Shown piece after piece: positions 1 through 9,245 of a DNA stretch of 64,000 nt. The notes beneath the pieces were generated by a model. That model had not been told where the DNA came from and searched no databases. It worked only from the letters and a program-made list of their open reading frames with translations. Position 1 is the first letter of the stretch. Each line of letters opens with the position of its first letter. A program made the translations under genes and the position numbers. This stretch comes from G965205725 sp965205725 (GTDB taxonomy: Bacteria; Pseudomonadota; Gammaproteobacteria; Pseudomonadales; Halieaceae), in contig OZ242189.1 of NCBI GenBank assembly GCA_965205725.1, positions 2,790,001 through 2,854,000 of the forward strand, given 5' to 3'.

Positions 1-964
1 CAACCCAGATGGGAACCTGTTCGCCGGTCATTGGGTGAATGGCATTCACGCCGGTCGGCATGCCCCGTTTTTCCAGGGTTGCAATATCGGCTTCCGCGAC
101 TCCGCCACGGTCTTGCTCAGCGCAAAAAATCGCCAGGTCGGGATTATTCTCCGCCGCTGCCTGGGCCAGGGGGTGCCTGGCGGCGACAGCAACATAAGTA
201 GCGCCCATCAGTGTATCCGGGCGGGTTGTGTACACCTCCAACGCCTTGCCATCCGCCAGCCCGAAACGCAGGCTGACCCCTTCTGAGCGGCCAATCCAGT
301 TACGCTGCATGGCGCGCACCTGTTCAGGCCAGGCATCGAGTTTGTCCAGGTCGTCCAGTAACTGTTGGGCGTAGGCTGTAATTCTGATAAACCACTGATT
401 GATCTCCCGGCGTTCAACCGGGTTGTCACAGCGCCAGCAACAACCGTCTACTACCTGTTCATTGGCCAATACGGTTTGGTCTGTTGCACACCAATTGACC
501 TCGGCCAGTTTTTTATAGGCCATGCCTTTTTCAAACAGTCGGGTAAAAAACCATTGCTCCCAGCGATAGTAGTTTGGGTCGCAGGTGGCGAGCTCGCGCT
601 GCCAGTCATAGGCAAAGCCCAGACTTTGCAACTGACTGCGCATCTCTTCGATGTTGTCGGCGGTCCAGGCAGCGGGTGGCACATTATTTCTGATGGCGGC
701 ATTTTCAGCAGGCAGGCCAAAAGCATCCCAACCCATGGGTTGCAGGACATTTTTATTTTGCATGCGCTGATAGCGTGCGATGACGTCAGCGATGGTGTAG
801 TTGCGCACATGGCCCATATGCAGCTTGCCACTTGGATACGGGAACATGGCCAGGCAGTAAAATTTCTTCCGGCTGTCATCTTGTTGTACGGCAAAACTCT
901 TGTGTTCGTCCCAGTAGGCTTGAGCTGTCTGTTCTATGTGCCGGGAATCGTAAAACTCGTCCAT
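1..964 (-). CDS. leuS: Leucyl-tRNA synthetase, N-terminal part (cut by window edge)
   Basis: The class I aminoacyl-tRNA synthetase that charges tRNA-Leu in the cytoplasm. The frame is open from an ATG at 964 (MDEFYDSRH) to position 1, giving about 321 residues of an enzyme that is usually about 860. The HIGH signature appears as HMGH at residues 49-52 within PYPSGKLHMGHVRNY. WDAFGLPAE and the zinc-type cysteines (NWCATDQT, CCWRCDN) follow. The C-terminal editing, KMSKS and anticodon-binding parts lie outside the window. It is transcribed away from lnt, with a gap of about 170 bp in which I see no gene. Confidence 0.97.
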   Translation of the reverse strand, partial: MDEFYDSRHIEQTAQAYWDEHKSFAVQQDDSRKKFYCLAMFPYPSGKLHMGHVRNYTIADVIARYQRMQNKNVLQPMGWDAFGLPAENAAIRNNVPPAAWTADNIEEMRSQLQSLGFAYDWQRELATCDPNYYRWEQWFFTRLFEKGMAYKKLAEVNWCATDQTVLANEQVVDGCCWRCDNPVERREINQWFIRITAYAQQLLDDLDKLDAWPEQVRAMQRNWIGRSEGVSLRFGLADGKALEVYTTRPDTLMGATYVAVAARHPLAQAAAENNPDLAIFCAEQDRGGVAEADIATLEKRGMPTGVNAIHPMTGEQVPIWV

Positions 965-1135
965 CGCTGCTATGTCGGCCTGTAGGTTGAATGAAGTGGG
1001 TCAAAAAAGACCGCGCATTCTATCACCAAAAGAACGAATTACTGGAGCAGCAGAGGGTGTGTGGGAATAATGACACAGGATGCAGGTGGCTGCTTGCAGG
1101 TTTGCGATGGCTGGGATGGCCCGAAACCTGGCGTT

Positions 1136-2668
1136 TCAATCGTGCTGAAGACGCAGCCCCATAGTGCCTGCTCCCAGCAATAGCAGCAGTGTGACAAAGC
1201 AAATGACGATCATCGGCGTAGAGCCAATACGCGAGTAGGGCGTGCTGCCCAATAAGACTTCTACTGTGCCATGCAGGGTCGTCCTTACAAATTGTTCACT
1301 TTGCACCTGGATGTGGCCCTGTTCGTCGATGATGGCGGAGATGCCATTGTTGGTGGCGCGAATGACATAGCGGCCATTTTCCAGTGCGCGCATGCGCGCC
1401 ATTTGCAGATGCTGAATGGGGCCAATGGAGCTGCCAAACCAGGTGTCATTACTGATTGTGAGCATTAGGTCGGAGTTGCGCGCAGAGTCTCGTACCAGCT
1501 CAGGGTAGACTATCTCGTAGCAAATGAACGGCGCTACCCGGAAATCGTGTGCCAGCAAGGGGCGTTGCTCTGGCTCCCCGGCGGTGAAGGAGGACATGGG
1601 AAGATTGAAGAAATCAATCAGGCCTCGCAGTCGCCCTTCCAGTGGCACATATTCACCAAATGGCACCAGTCTTTGTTTGTGGTAATGGCCGCTACCCTGG
1701 CCCATGGCGACGACGCTGTTAAAGTATTCCCTGGAATCCCCTTCGCGCCAGGGTATACCTGTGATGAGGGCCGTGCCTTTATCGGCAGCGGCGGCGGCGA
1801 GTGGTTGCAGGAAGTCCTGAGTTGTTTGATAGTCATTGGGGATAGCAGATTCGGGCCACAGTACAATACTTGTTCCAAGCAGTGGTTCTGTCATTTGGCG
1901 ATAGAGCTCCAGGCTTGGCTGGTAATACGCCCGCTGCCATTTTAACTGTTGCGGAATGTTGGCCTGCACCATGGCCACTGATAATGGTTTTTCATGCGCT
2001 GGCGCCACCCATCTGGCCTGCTGCAATTGCCAGCCAGTGAGCCAGAGGGCTGCAATCATGGTGCCATAGATTAAGTAGGCCTGGGAGTGTCGGCGCATGT
2101 AGGCCAGATACAGGCAACTGGCGCTAAATGCACAGATGAAGGAGAGGCTGAAAACCCCACCGACCGGTGCCCAGCCCGCTGCCCATGTATCCAGTGTGGA
2201 ATAGCCAATAAAAAGCCACGGGAAGCCGGTTAACAGCCAGCTTCTCAGCCATTCAAACAATACCCAGAGGGCGGGAAAGCCGAACAACATGCCTGCCATT
2301 AAGTCTCTGAAAAAACGCACATAAACCCAGGCGAACAGGGCCTGTAGCAGGGCGAGCAGCGCAGCGAACAGAGCGGTTAAGAAGATGGCAAAGGGTATGC
2401 TGGCGTTGCCGTGGTCATGGATGCTCACATAGACCCAGGACGCGCCCGTGCCGAACATGCCAAGCCCGTAGAGCCAGCCGTAGAGTATGGCATCGCGCGT
2501 ATTGCAAAGGCGCAGCAAGCCTAAATAGAGGCAGCAACTGATTATGCTGGCCGACCAGATGTTGTAGGGTGCCAGTGACAGGGTAATCAGGCTGCCGGAA
2601 AATAGTGCCAGCAGCACAGCGCCCGGATTGATGCCCAGACCGCTGGTCTTGTTAATGTTCTCGGACAC
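1136..2668 (-). CDS. lnt: Apolipoprotein N-acyltransferase
   Basis: An inner-membrane enzyme that adds the third acyl chain to lipoproteins. The protein has 510 residues when started at the GTG at 2668 (VSENINKTSG), close to the E. coli length. The open frame continues 60 codons upstream but that part is the antisense-like shadow of corC, so the GTG is preferred; it overlaps the corC 3' end by 17 bp. The N-terminal half has several hydrophobic membrane segments. The C-terminal nitrilase-like domain has the expected catalytic Glu (WPESAIP), Lys (KQRLVPFGEYVP) and Cys (FICYEIVYPE). It is the last gene of the corC-ybeY-phoH operon. Confidence 0.95.
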   Translation of the reverse strand: MSENINKTSGLGINPGAVLLALFSGSLITLSLAPYNIWSASIISCCLYLGLLRLCNTRDAILYGWLYGLGMFGTGASWVYVSIHDHGNASIPFAIFLTALFAALLALLQALFAWVYVRFFRDLMAGMLFGFPALWVLFEWLRSWLLTGFPWLFIGYSTLDTWAAGWAPVGGVFSLSFICAFSASCLYLAYMRRHSQAYLIYGTMIAALWLTGWQLQQARWVAPAHEKPLSVAMVQANIPQQLKWQRAYYQPSLELYRQMTEPLLGTSIVLWPESAIPNDYQTTQDFLQPLAAAAADKGTALITGIPWREGDSREYFNSVVAMGQGSGHYHKQRLVPFGEYVPLEGRLRGLIDFFNLPMSSFTAGEPEQRPLLAHDFRVAPFICYEIVYPELVRDSARNSDLMLTISNDTWFGSSIGPIQHLQMARMRALENGRYVIRATNNGISAIIDEQGHIQVQSEQFVRTTLHGTVEVLLGSTPYSRIGSTPMIVICFVTLLLLLGAGTMGLRLQHD

Positions 2669-3494
2669 GTACGCGCAGTGTATCAATCTTGCGCTGGTCG
2701 GCGTTGACCACTTCAAATTCAAAGCCTTCCAGTTGTGTTTTTTCGCTGGCAGATGGCAGGTAGCCAAATTGCCGCATGACCAGACCGCCAATGGTATCAA
2801 ATTCGTCGTCGCTGAAGCCGCAGTCGAATGCTTCGTTGAATGCTTCAATGGGAGTCAGTGCTTTCACAAGATAGTCGTCATCTCGCAATTTGTTAATGAA
2901 CGCGCCTGTCTCCTGGTCGGTTTCGTCCTCAATTTCGCCGACAATCTCCTCCAGCACATCTTCGATGGTGACTAGTCCGGCTACGCCACCGTACTCATCG
3001 ATAACAATGGCCATATGGTTGTGGTTTTCTCGAAACTCGTGCAACAAGACGTTAAGGCGCTTGCTCTCAGGCACGACGTATGTACTGCGCATAAGGCTGG
3101 TGACATCGAATACTTCGCTATCATCCTGCAAGACGCGGGGCAGTAAATCCTTGGCCAGCAATATACCCAGGATGTCGTCCGGGTTTTCACCAATGACTGG
3201 ATAACGTGAGTGCGCAGTTGCGGTTATTTGCGGCAGTAGCTCCTGTAGGCTGGCATCGGCTTTTATCACCTGCATCTGCGGCCGCGGCACCATAATGTCG
3301 CGGGCCTGCATGTCGGCCACTTGCATGGCACCTTCAATAATGCCCTGAACATCATCATCGATAACCCCGTTCTCTCTGGCGATAGTGATGATTTCTCTCA
3401 AATCCTGGGTCGTCTTTGGCTCGGCGGAAAATGCCAGGGCGATTTTTTCGATCCAGGACTTGTCGGATTCTCCGTTCGAACGATCATCGCTCAT
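2652..3494 (-). CDS. corC: CorC/YbeX-type CBS-domain protein
   Basis: A soluble protein of 280 residues from the HlyC/CorC family: two CBS domains in the middle (from about residue 65, RDIMVPRPQM, through IDEYGGVAGLVTIEDVLEEIVGEI) and a C-terminal CorC_HlyC domain ending RVRVREH. Family members are linked to Mg/Co efflux and, through their place beside lnt, to phospholipid or apolipoprotein metabolism; the exact role is not visible here. The start codon overlaps the ybeY stop (ATGA), so translation is probably coupled. Confidence 0.93.
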   Translation of the reverse strand: MSDDRSNGESDKSWIEKIALAFSAEPKTTQDLREIITIARENGVIDDDVQGIIEGAMQVADMQARDIMVPRPQMQVIKADASLQELLPQITATAHSRYPVIGENPDDILGILLAKDLLPRVLQDDSEVFDVTSLMRSTYVVPESKRLNVLLHEFRENHNHMAIVIDEYGGVAGLVTIEDVLEEIVGEIEDETDQETGAFINKLRDDDYLVKALTPIEAFNEAFDCGFSDDEFDTIGGLVMRQFGYLPSASEKTQLEGFEFEVVNADQRKIDTLRVRVREH

Positions 3495-3982
3495 TCTGCG
3501 CGCCTTCCATAGTGCAGGCTATCACTGCGGACAGAGGCGGTATACGGGCAGGGGTATCCCAATTTTTGCAGAACTTCAGTTTCCAGGTTTTCCATGATCT
3601 CCGCGTCGTTGTTTTCAATATGATCGTAGCCCAACAGGTGCAGGCTACCGTGTACCAGCATATGCGACCAATGGGCTGCTAATGACTTGTCTTGTTCAGT
3701 GGCTTCCCTCTCCACCACAGATGCGCATATCACGATATCGCCCAGTAGCGGAATATCGACGCCTGGAGGGAGATCGCCGGGAAAGGATAGTATATTGGTG
3801 GCGCCGCTTTTACTGCGGTACTGGCTGTTAAGCGCGGCCATCTCCGCTTCGTCGACGATGCGGACACTGACTTCAGCTTCTTCACAGCGGTGAGATATTG
3901 CGGCCTCAATCCAACTGCGTATGTCTTCTTCCTCAGGTACAGGCTCGCTACAGGCCGTCTGAACATCCAATTGCAGATTCAC
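3491..3982 (-). CDS. ybeY: Endoribonuclease YbeY
   Basis: A single-domain metalloprotein of 163 residues needed for 16S rRNA 3' end maturation and 70S ribosome quality control. The zinc signature HGSLHLLGYDH, with three histidines, is intact near residue 115, and NILSFPGD upstream is also typical. It overlaps phoH by four bases on its upstream side and corC by four bases downstream. Confidence 0.95.
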   Translation of the reverse strand: MNLQLDVQTACSEPVPEEEDIRSWIEAAISHRCEEAEVSVRIVDEAEMAALNSQYRSKSGATNILSFPGDLPPGVDIPLLGDIVICASVVEREATEQDKSLAAHWSHMLVHGSLHLLGYDHIENNDAEIMENLETEVLQKLGYPCPYTASVRSDSLHYGRRAE

Positions 3983-4998
3983 GTCCTGGACCTGTCTATC
4001 GAACTGGGCTGGCTTGTATCAAACTTGTCGTAAGCTTCGACAATTCGCTGCACCAGAGGGTGCCGCACGACGTCGCGATTCTGAAAATAGGTGAAACTAA
4101 TGCCTGCCACATTATCCAAAACGCTCATGATATGCGTTAATCCGGATTGGGTGCCGCGAGGCAGATCAATTTGTGTTGCATCGCCTGTCACCACAGCGGT
4201 CGAGCCAAAGCCTATGCGTGTTAGAAACATTTTCATTTGCTCGCGGGTGGTATTTTGCGCCTCGTCGAGGATGATAAATGCATTGTTGAGGGTGCGACCA
4301 CGCATAAATGCCAAGGGGGCAACTTCAATGATATTTCGCTCGATGTACTTGTTGACTGTTTCAAAACCAAGCATTTCGTAGAGCGCGTCGTAGAGTGGGC
4401 GCAGATAGGGGTCAATTTTCTGTGCCAAATCTCCTGGCAGATAACCGAGTTTTTCGCCGGCCTCTACTGCGGGGCGGACTAGCAGAATACGGCGTACCCG
4501 CTCTTCCAGCAAGGCCTCCACGGCGCAGGCCACTGCCAGGTATGTTTTGCCCGTGCCTGCCGGACCAATGCCAAAATTGAGATCAGATTTAGCCATGCTG
4601 CGCACATAGGATTGCTGGTTTTTTCCGCGCGGTTTTACCGAGACGCGCTTGGTTCGAATAATGCTAATGGACTCAACCGAGCCCTCCCCATCGTCTGAGC
4701 CTGGCTCCATACCCGTTTGCTGTAGCTGCAAATGTAATGACTCCGGGTTCAGCTCAATGCCCAGACAGACATCGGTATACAATTTGCGCAGCAGCGCAGC
4801 CGCGACAAGCGCACTGCCGCCATCACCAGACACGATAAACCGGTTGGCGCGTGCGCTTATTTGCACATCCAGGTGTTGTTCGATTTGCCGCAGGTGCAGG
4901 TCAAACTGTCCGCAGAGGAGCGCCAGGTGGTGTGCGCTGTTGGGTTCCAGCAGGAATGTCTGCCGACCAGGGTTGTCTTCGCTGTTCAAATTGCTCAT
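3979..4998 (-). CDS. ybeZ: PhoH-like ATPase (YbeZ)
   Basis: A 339-residue PhoH-family P-loop ATPase, a known partner of YbeY. An N-terminal KH-like region (to about residue 110) precedes the ATPase core with Walker A GPAGTGKT and Walker B FIILDEAQN. VTGDATQIDLP and the C-terminal RHPLVQRIVEAY are typical of the family. It is the first gene of the overlapping phoH-ybeY-corC-lnt set; the start ATG at 4998 lies about 70 bp after the end of miaB. Confidence 0.93.
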   Translation of the reverse strand: MSNLNSEDNPGRQTFLLEPNSAHHLALLCGQFDLHLRQIEQHLDVQISARANRFIVSGDGGSALVAAALLRKLYTDVCLGIELNPESLHLQLQQTGMEPGSDDGEGSVESISIIRTKRVSVKPRGKNQQSYVRSMAKSDLNFGIGPAGTGKTYLAVACAVEALLEERVRRILLVRPAVEAGEKLGYLPGDLAQKIDPYLRPLYDALYEMLGFETVNKYIERNIIEVAPLAFMRGRTLNNAFIILDEAQNTTREQMKMFLTRIGFGSTAVVTGDATQIDLPRGTQSGLTHIMSVLDNVAGISFTYFQNRDVVRHPLVQRIVEAYDKFDTSQPSSIDRSRT

Positions 4999-5067
4999 CT
5001 GCCGCCAGACGGCGCTTTAGTCAGGTTGAAGGATAGCAAGGAAAATGTAGTCCATCCAGGAGTCTGG

Positions 5068-6459
5068 TTAATTGCAGTCAATGGGATTTGGCCGGTCGCC
5101 AGTGACTAGCTCACCGCGCAGGGAGTTGGGCAGTGCTTCGCGGATATGAACCTCAGCAAACTTGCCAATGAGTGAATGATCGCTACAGGAAAAGTTAACC
5201 ACGCGGTTACTTTCGGTGCGCCCTTGCAATTGTCCGGGGTTCTTTTTTGATACAGCGGTGACCAGTACAGATGCCACTGTGCCAACCATGCGCCGGCTAA
5301 TTGCCTGGGCTTGCTGGCTAATGCGAGTCTGTAGAATTTGCAGCCGCTGTTTTTTGGTGGTTGCGTCGGTGTTGTCCGCAAGTTCGGCAGCCGGGGTGCC
5401 TGGGCGGGGGCTGTATATAAAGCTGAAGGATGCGTCGAACTCTATATCTTCTATCAGTTTCATGGTGGCGGCGAAATCGGCTTCTGTTTCTCCAGGGAAG
5501 CCAATAATGAAGTCTGAGGAGATACTGATATCGGGCCGTATTTTTCTCAAAGCCCGAATCCTGGACTTGTATTCCAGCGCGGTATGGCCGCGCTTCATGG
5601 CCATTAAAATTCGGTCCGAACCGCTTTGCACAGGCAGGTGTAAATGATTGACGAGCTGGGGGATCTCAGCATAGGCGTGAATGAGTGCGTCGCTAAATTC
5701 TACGGGGTGGGAAGTGGTATAGCGTATTCTTTCAATGCCGGGTATTGTTGCTACCAATGCAAGCAGCTCGGCGAAATCCACACTATTGCCCAAGTGGTTT
5801 GCGCCACGATAAGCGTTGACATTTTGTCCCAACAGGTTGACTTCGCAAACCCCGCCAGCGGCCAGGTGCGCCACTTCGGCTATAACATCGTCCAGCGGGC
5901 GGCTTACTTCTTCGCCGCGGGTATAGGGCACCACACAAAAGGTGCAGTACTTGCTGCAACCTTCCATGATTGAAACGAACGCGCTGGGCCCCTCAACCTC
6001 GGGGTCGGGCAGGCGGTCGAATTTTTCGATTTCGGGAAAACTAACGTCTACAACCATGGGCTGCTTGCGCGCAGCCGACAGATTTTTCCGTTTTTCCATC
6101 ATCTCAGGCAGTCGATGTAGCGTTTGAGGCCCGAAGACCAGATCGACATACGGCGCCCGCTTGCCGATTTCTGCACCTTCCTGGCTGGCAACACAACCGC
6201 CCACACCAATGATAAGGTCGGGATTTTTGTGTTTTAGATGCTTCCATCGACCCAGTTGGTGAAATACTTTCTCTTGCGCTTTTTCTCTTATAGAACAAGT
6301 GTTTAGGAGTAAGACATCCGCTTCTTCCGCATGTTCGGTGGGTATCAGGCCGTGGCTGTCTCCGAGTAAATCCCGCATGCGTGCCGAATCGTACTCATTC
6401 ATTTGGCAGCCGTGGGTTTGTATGTAAAGTTTCTTCGTCACCAGGGTCGGATTGTGCAA
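5068..6459 (-). CDS. miaB: tRNA-2-methylthio-N6-dimethylallyladenosine synthase
   Basis: A radical SAM methylthiotransferase that modifies A37 of tRNAs reading codons starting with U. The protein has 463 residues. The N-terminal UPF0004 domain has three cluster cysteines (THGCQMNEYDS, NTCSIRE, GGCVASQEG). The radical SAM CxxxCxxC motif is GCSKYCTFC at about residue 160. A TRAM domain closes the C-terminus. It lies upstream of phoH on the same strand, as in pseudomonads. Confidence 0.96.
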   Translation of the reverse strand: MHNPTLVTKKLYIQTHGCQMNEYDSARMRDLLGDSHGLIPTEHAEEADVLLLNTCSIREKAQEKVFHQLGRWKHLKHKNPDLIIGVGGCVASQEGAEIGKRAPYVDLVFGPQTLHRLPEMMEKRKNLSAARKQPMVVDVSFPEIEKFDRLPDPEVEGPSAFVSIMEGCSKYCTFCVVPYTRGEEVSRPLDDVIAEVAHLAAGGVCEVNLLGQNVNAYRGANHLGNSVDFAELLALVATIPGIERIRYTTSHPVEFSDALIHAYAEIPQLVNHLHLPVQSGSDRILMAMKRGHTALEYKSRIRALRKIRPDISISSDFIIGFPGETEADFAATMKLIEDIEFDASFSFIYSPRPGTPAAELADNTDATTKKQRLQILQTRISQQAQAISRRMVGTVASVLVTAVSKKNPGQLQGRTESNRVVNFSCSDHSLIGKFAEVHIREALPNSLRGELVTGDRPNPIDCN

Positions 6460-6546
6460 ATTTTGGGCAGGGGATTATACACGTAACCCGCTGAAAGTGT
6501 GCTAATATCCCGCGCCCGATTCGAGCAGTTATCGTTTAGAAATACT

Positions 6547-6888
6547 ATGGCGCAACCCATTTACAAGGTTATTTTTCAGAATCAGAACAAGGTGTATGAA
6601 GTGTATGCCCGACAGATTTTTCAGAGCGATATGTGGGGCTTTATCGAAATTGAAGAGTTTGTGTTCGGCGAGCGTAGCCAAATTGTCGTGGACCCGTCGG
6701 AAGAGCGATTGAAGAACGAATTTGGAGGTGTGAAGCGCAGCTATGTGCCTGTGCATTCAATTATTCGTATCGACGAGGTTGAGAAAGAGGGTGCCGCTAA
6801 AATTAGCAACTCGCAGGGCGGCGATAATAACATTTCAGCCTTCCCGCTGCCCGGTGTAATACCGACAAAACAGGGCTCCGACGAGTAA
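6547..6888 (+). CDS. DUF1820 family protein
   Basis: A small soluble protein of 113 residues starting MAQPIYKVIFQNQ. It has no signal peptide or membrane segment. It resembles the gammaproteobacterial DUF1820 family, whose function is unknown to me. An upstream in-frame GTG at 6499 would add 16 residues, but the family start fits the ATG. It is divergent from miaB. Its TAA stop overlaps the 5-bp target duplication of a miniature mobile element inserted immediately behind it, so the last few codons are intact but the native terminator was displaced. Confidence 0.8.
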   Translation: MAQPIYKVIFQNQNKVYEVYARQIFQSDMWGFIEIEEFVFGERSQIVVDPSEERLKNEFGGVKRSYVPVHSIIRIDEVEKEGAAKISNSQGGDNNISAFPLPGVIPTKQGSDE

Positions 6889-6891
6889 TCT

Positions 6892-7053
6892 GAGACCTTT
6901 GCACGAAAGCCATTTCACCTGCATGCTGCGTCGCCTAAAAGCGCCTACTGTTGGTAAAATCGTACTCAATCGGTCATTTATAAGCATAAACTCCCTCATT
7001 CCGTGCGTTTTTGCCTTGCCTGAAAGTGAAATCATCTTCCGTGCAAAGGTCTC
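6892..7053 (+). mobile_element. Miniature inverted-repeat element, copy 1
   Basis: A 162-bp element. The ends GAGACCTTTGCACGAAAG and (reverse complement of the right end) GAGACCTTTGCACGGAAG match at 17 of 18 bases. The target duplication AATCT is at 6887-6891 and 7054-7058. It has no transposase, so any movement would need one supplied in trans. Four further copies are in the window. The interior is conserved but I see no convincing gene in it. Confidence 0.88.
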
Positions 7054-7058
7054 AATCT

Positions 7059-7406
7059 GGTTAAAATACCCTGTTGCGGTCAGCCCGCCACTGGGAGTGA
7101 AAGACCACGCAGAGGTCTGCTCATAATCGGCGTAGATTTCTCTGCTCACAATCGGAAATACTACCGCTAGTACAACCCTCGGCATTGATATTTCAACGGG
7201 CGCAGCGTTCGTATTCCAACTGACCAGGCTGACAGCCGATAGGCCCAGGCTAATGGCGACCGTAGCCCGTAGCGGGCACAGAAATTTGACAGGCTTGCCC
7301 TGCTCTTTCCAGAGTGTAAAGGTGCGGATTATAGCGGCGCATTGAAAACACGGAAATCGCCACCATTGACTGCTACAACCAGAAAAAACAGACAGAAGTG
7401 CTGCGA
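7059..7406. other. Non-coding upstream region of lon
   Basis: About 350 bp between the mobile element and lon. A minus-strand open frame crosses it and contains a signal-peptide-like stretch ending NTNAAP. However, it overlaps the lon start, has no good start codon of its own and runs into the mobile element, so I do not call it a gene. The lon promoter must lie here; no clear -35/-10 pair was found. Confidence 0.4.
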
Positions 7407-9245
7407 ATGACAAACGAATCTTCAGAGGAAGGCCAGATTGTAGACGGTGAGATCATCGAACAGCAGCAGAGTACCCAGGACATTGCGGTCGCAGACGATG
7501 TGTTACCAGACGCCTTACACATTATGCCTATCGCGAGCCGACCTTACTTTCCGGGGCAGGTTCAGCCCGTGGCTATCAATATGCAGCAGTGGCAGAGCAC
7601 TTTACAGGCAGTTGACCAAGCGGGCCATCGCTTGCTGGGGCTGATGTATGTGGGTAGCAAAGACCCCGATAAGGTTGCAGTAAACGACTTGCCGACGATG
7701 GGTTGCGTGGTGCGTTTACATCGTTTGCCAGCGGGCAATGAAAACGCTGGGCAGTTTATGGTTCAAGGGGTCAAACGGTTTCGGGTTGTGCGCTGGCTCA
7801 GCGAAAAAGCGCCTTTTCTGGCACAGGTGGAATACCCTCGCAGCCAGGGGCAGCGCGACAGCGACGAGGTTAAGGCATACGCCATGGCGCTGATCAAGGA
7901 GATCAAAGAGCTGCTGCCCTTGAACCCTCTGTACAGTGAAGAGCTAAAGCAGTATTTATCCCATTTCAGCCCCCATGAGCCTTCTTTACTGGCCGATTTT
8001 TCAGCGGCATTAACGACCGCCAGCGGAGAGAAATTACAGGCAGTGCTGGATACCTTGCCACTGGTCAGTCGCATGGAGAAGGTGCTCGCGCTGTTGAGGA
8101 AAGAACGTGAGGTGGCTGAACTGCAAGGCCAGATATCCGATCAGGTCAACCAGCAGGTGTCGGCCCAGCAGCGTGAATTTTTTCTCAAAGAGCAGCTTAA
8201 GGTCATACAGAAAGAACTTGGCCTTTCCAAGGATGACAAAACCTCTGATGCGGAGGAATTCCAGGTGCGGCTGGATGGCTTGATTTTGCCTGAAGCGGTG
8301 CAAAGGCGTATTGATGATGAGATGAATAAGCTCTCCTATTTAGAGGTGGGATCTCCAGAGTACGGTGTAACACGTAATTATTTGGACTGGGCAACATCAG
8401 TGCCTTGGGGCAAATATTCAGAAGATATCCTTGAGCTACCTCACGCGCACAAAGTACTGGCAGAGCATCACGACGGACTGGAAGATGTCAAAGAGCGGAT
8501 TATCGAGTTTTTGGCGGTGGGCAGTTTTCGAGGGGAAATTGCCGGTTCCATTCTTTTGCTGGTCGGACCGCCCGGTGTGGGGAAGACGTCAATCGGCCGC
8601 TCGGTGGCGGCTGCGCTGGGGCGAGAGTTCTATCGACTCAGCCTGGGCGGCATGCGCGACGAAGCAGAAATTAAAGGGCACCGCCGGACCTATATCGGCG
8701 CGTTGCCGGGTAAACTGGTACAGGCGCTAAAAGAGGTAAAGGTTTCCAATCCGGTCATCATGCTGGATGAGGTCGATAAAATCGGCGCTTCCTATCAAGG
8801 TGATCCCGCGTCGGCGCTACTGGAAGTGCTGGACCCTGAACAAAACAGTGAGTTTCTCGATCACTATTTAGACCTGCGTGTCGATTTGTCGAAAGTACTG
8901 TTTATTTGTACCGCTAACCAACTGGATAGTATTCCCGGGCCATTGCTGGACCGTATGGAAACCATCCGCCTGTCGGGTTACATCGCCGAAGAAAAACTGA
9001 CGATTGCCCGCAATCATTTATGGCCGCGGCTATTAGAGCGTCACGGCGTTCAGGATGAGCAATTGCGCATTAATAATGCAGCTTTGAAATATGTGATTGA
9101 TGCTTATTGTCGTGAGGCCGGAGTGCGCAACCTGGAAAAACAATTGGCGCGAATTATGCGCAAAAGCGTGGTGCGCTTACTCGGCGGTGAAGAGAAAATT
9201 CGGGTGTTAGCAACAAATAGAAATGTCCGGTTCTGTAGCACATAG
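7407..9245 (+). pseudogene. lon: Lon protease, N-terminal and ATPase part (gene split by IS)
   Basis: The 5' part of an ATP-dependent Lon protease, from ATG 7407 (MTNESSEEG) or GTG 7398. It holds the LON substrate-binding domain, the AAA+ module with Walker A GPPGVGKTS near residue 387, Walker B VIMLDEVDK and the sensor/lid region. Lon sequence ends at 9204, where an IS begins; translation continues 13 residues into the IS to a TAG. Rejoining with the part after 10592 gives an in-frame 810-residue protein. The start (DALHIMPIASRPYFPGQVQP) resembles the second Lon of pseudomonads (AsrA-like) rather than the main LonA; that assignment is from memory. Confidence 0.9.

Noticed and set aside
6835..7413. 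Minus-strand ORF of 192 codons with a signal-peptide-like stretch
   Set aside because: It spans the DUF1820 3' end, a miniature mobile element and the lon start, and lacks a plausible start codon and ribosome-binding site.
9205..9245. Native C-terminus of a short Lon-like ATPase
   Set aside because: The last 13 residues are IS sequence; the target duplication proves interruption.
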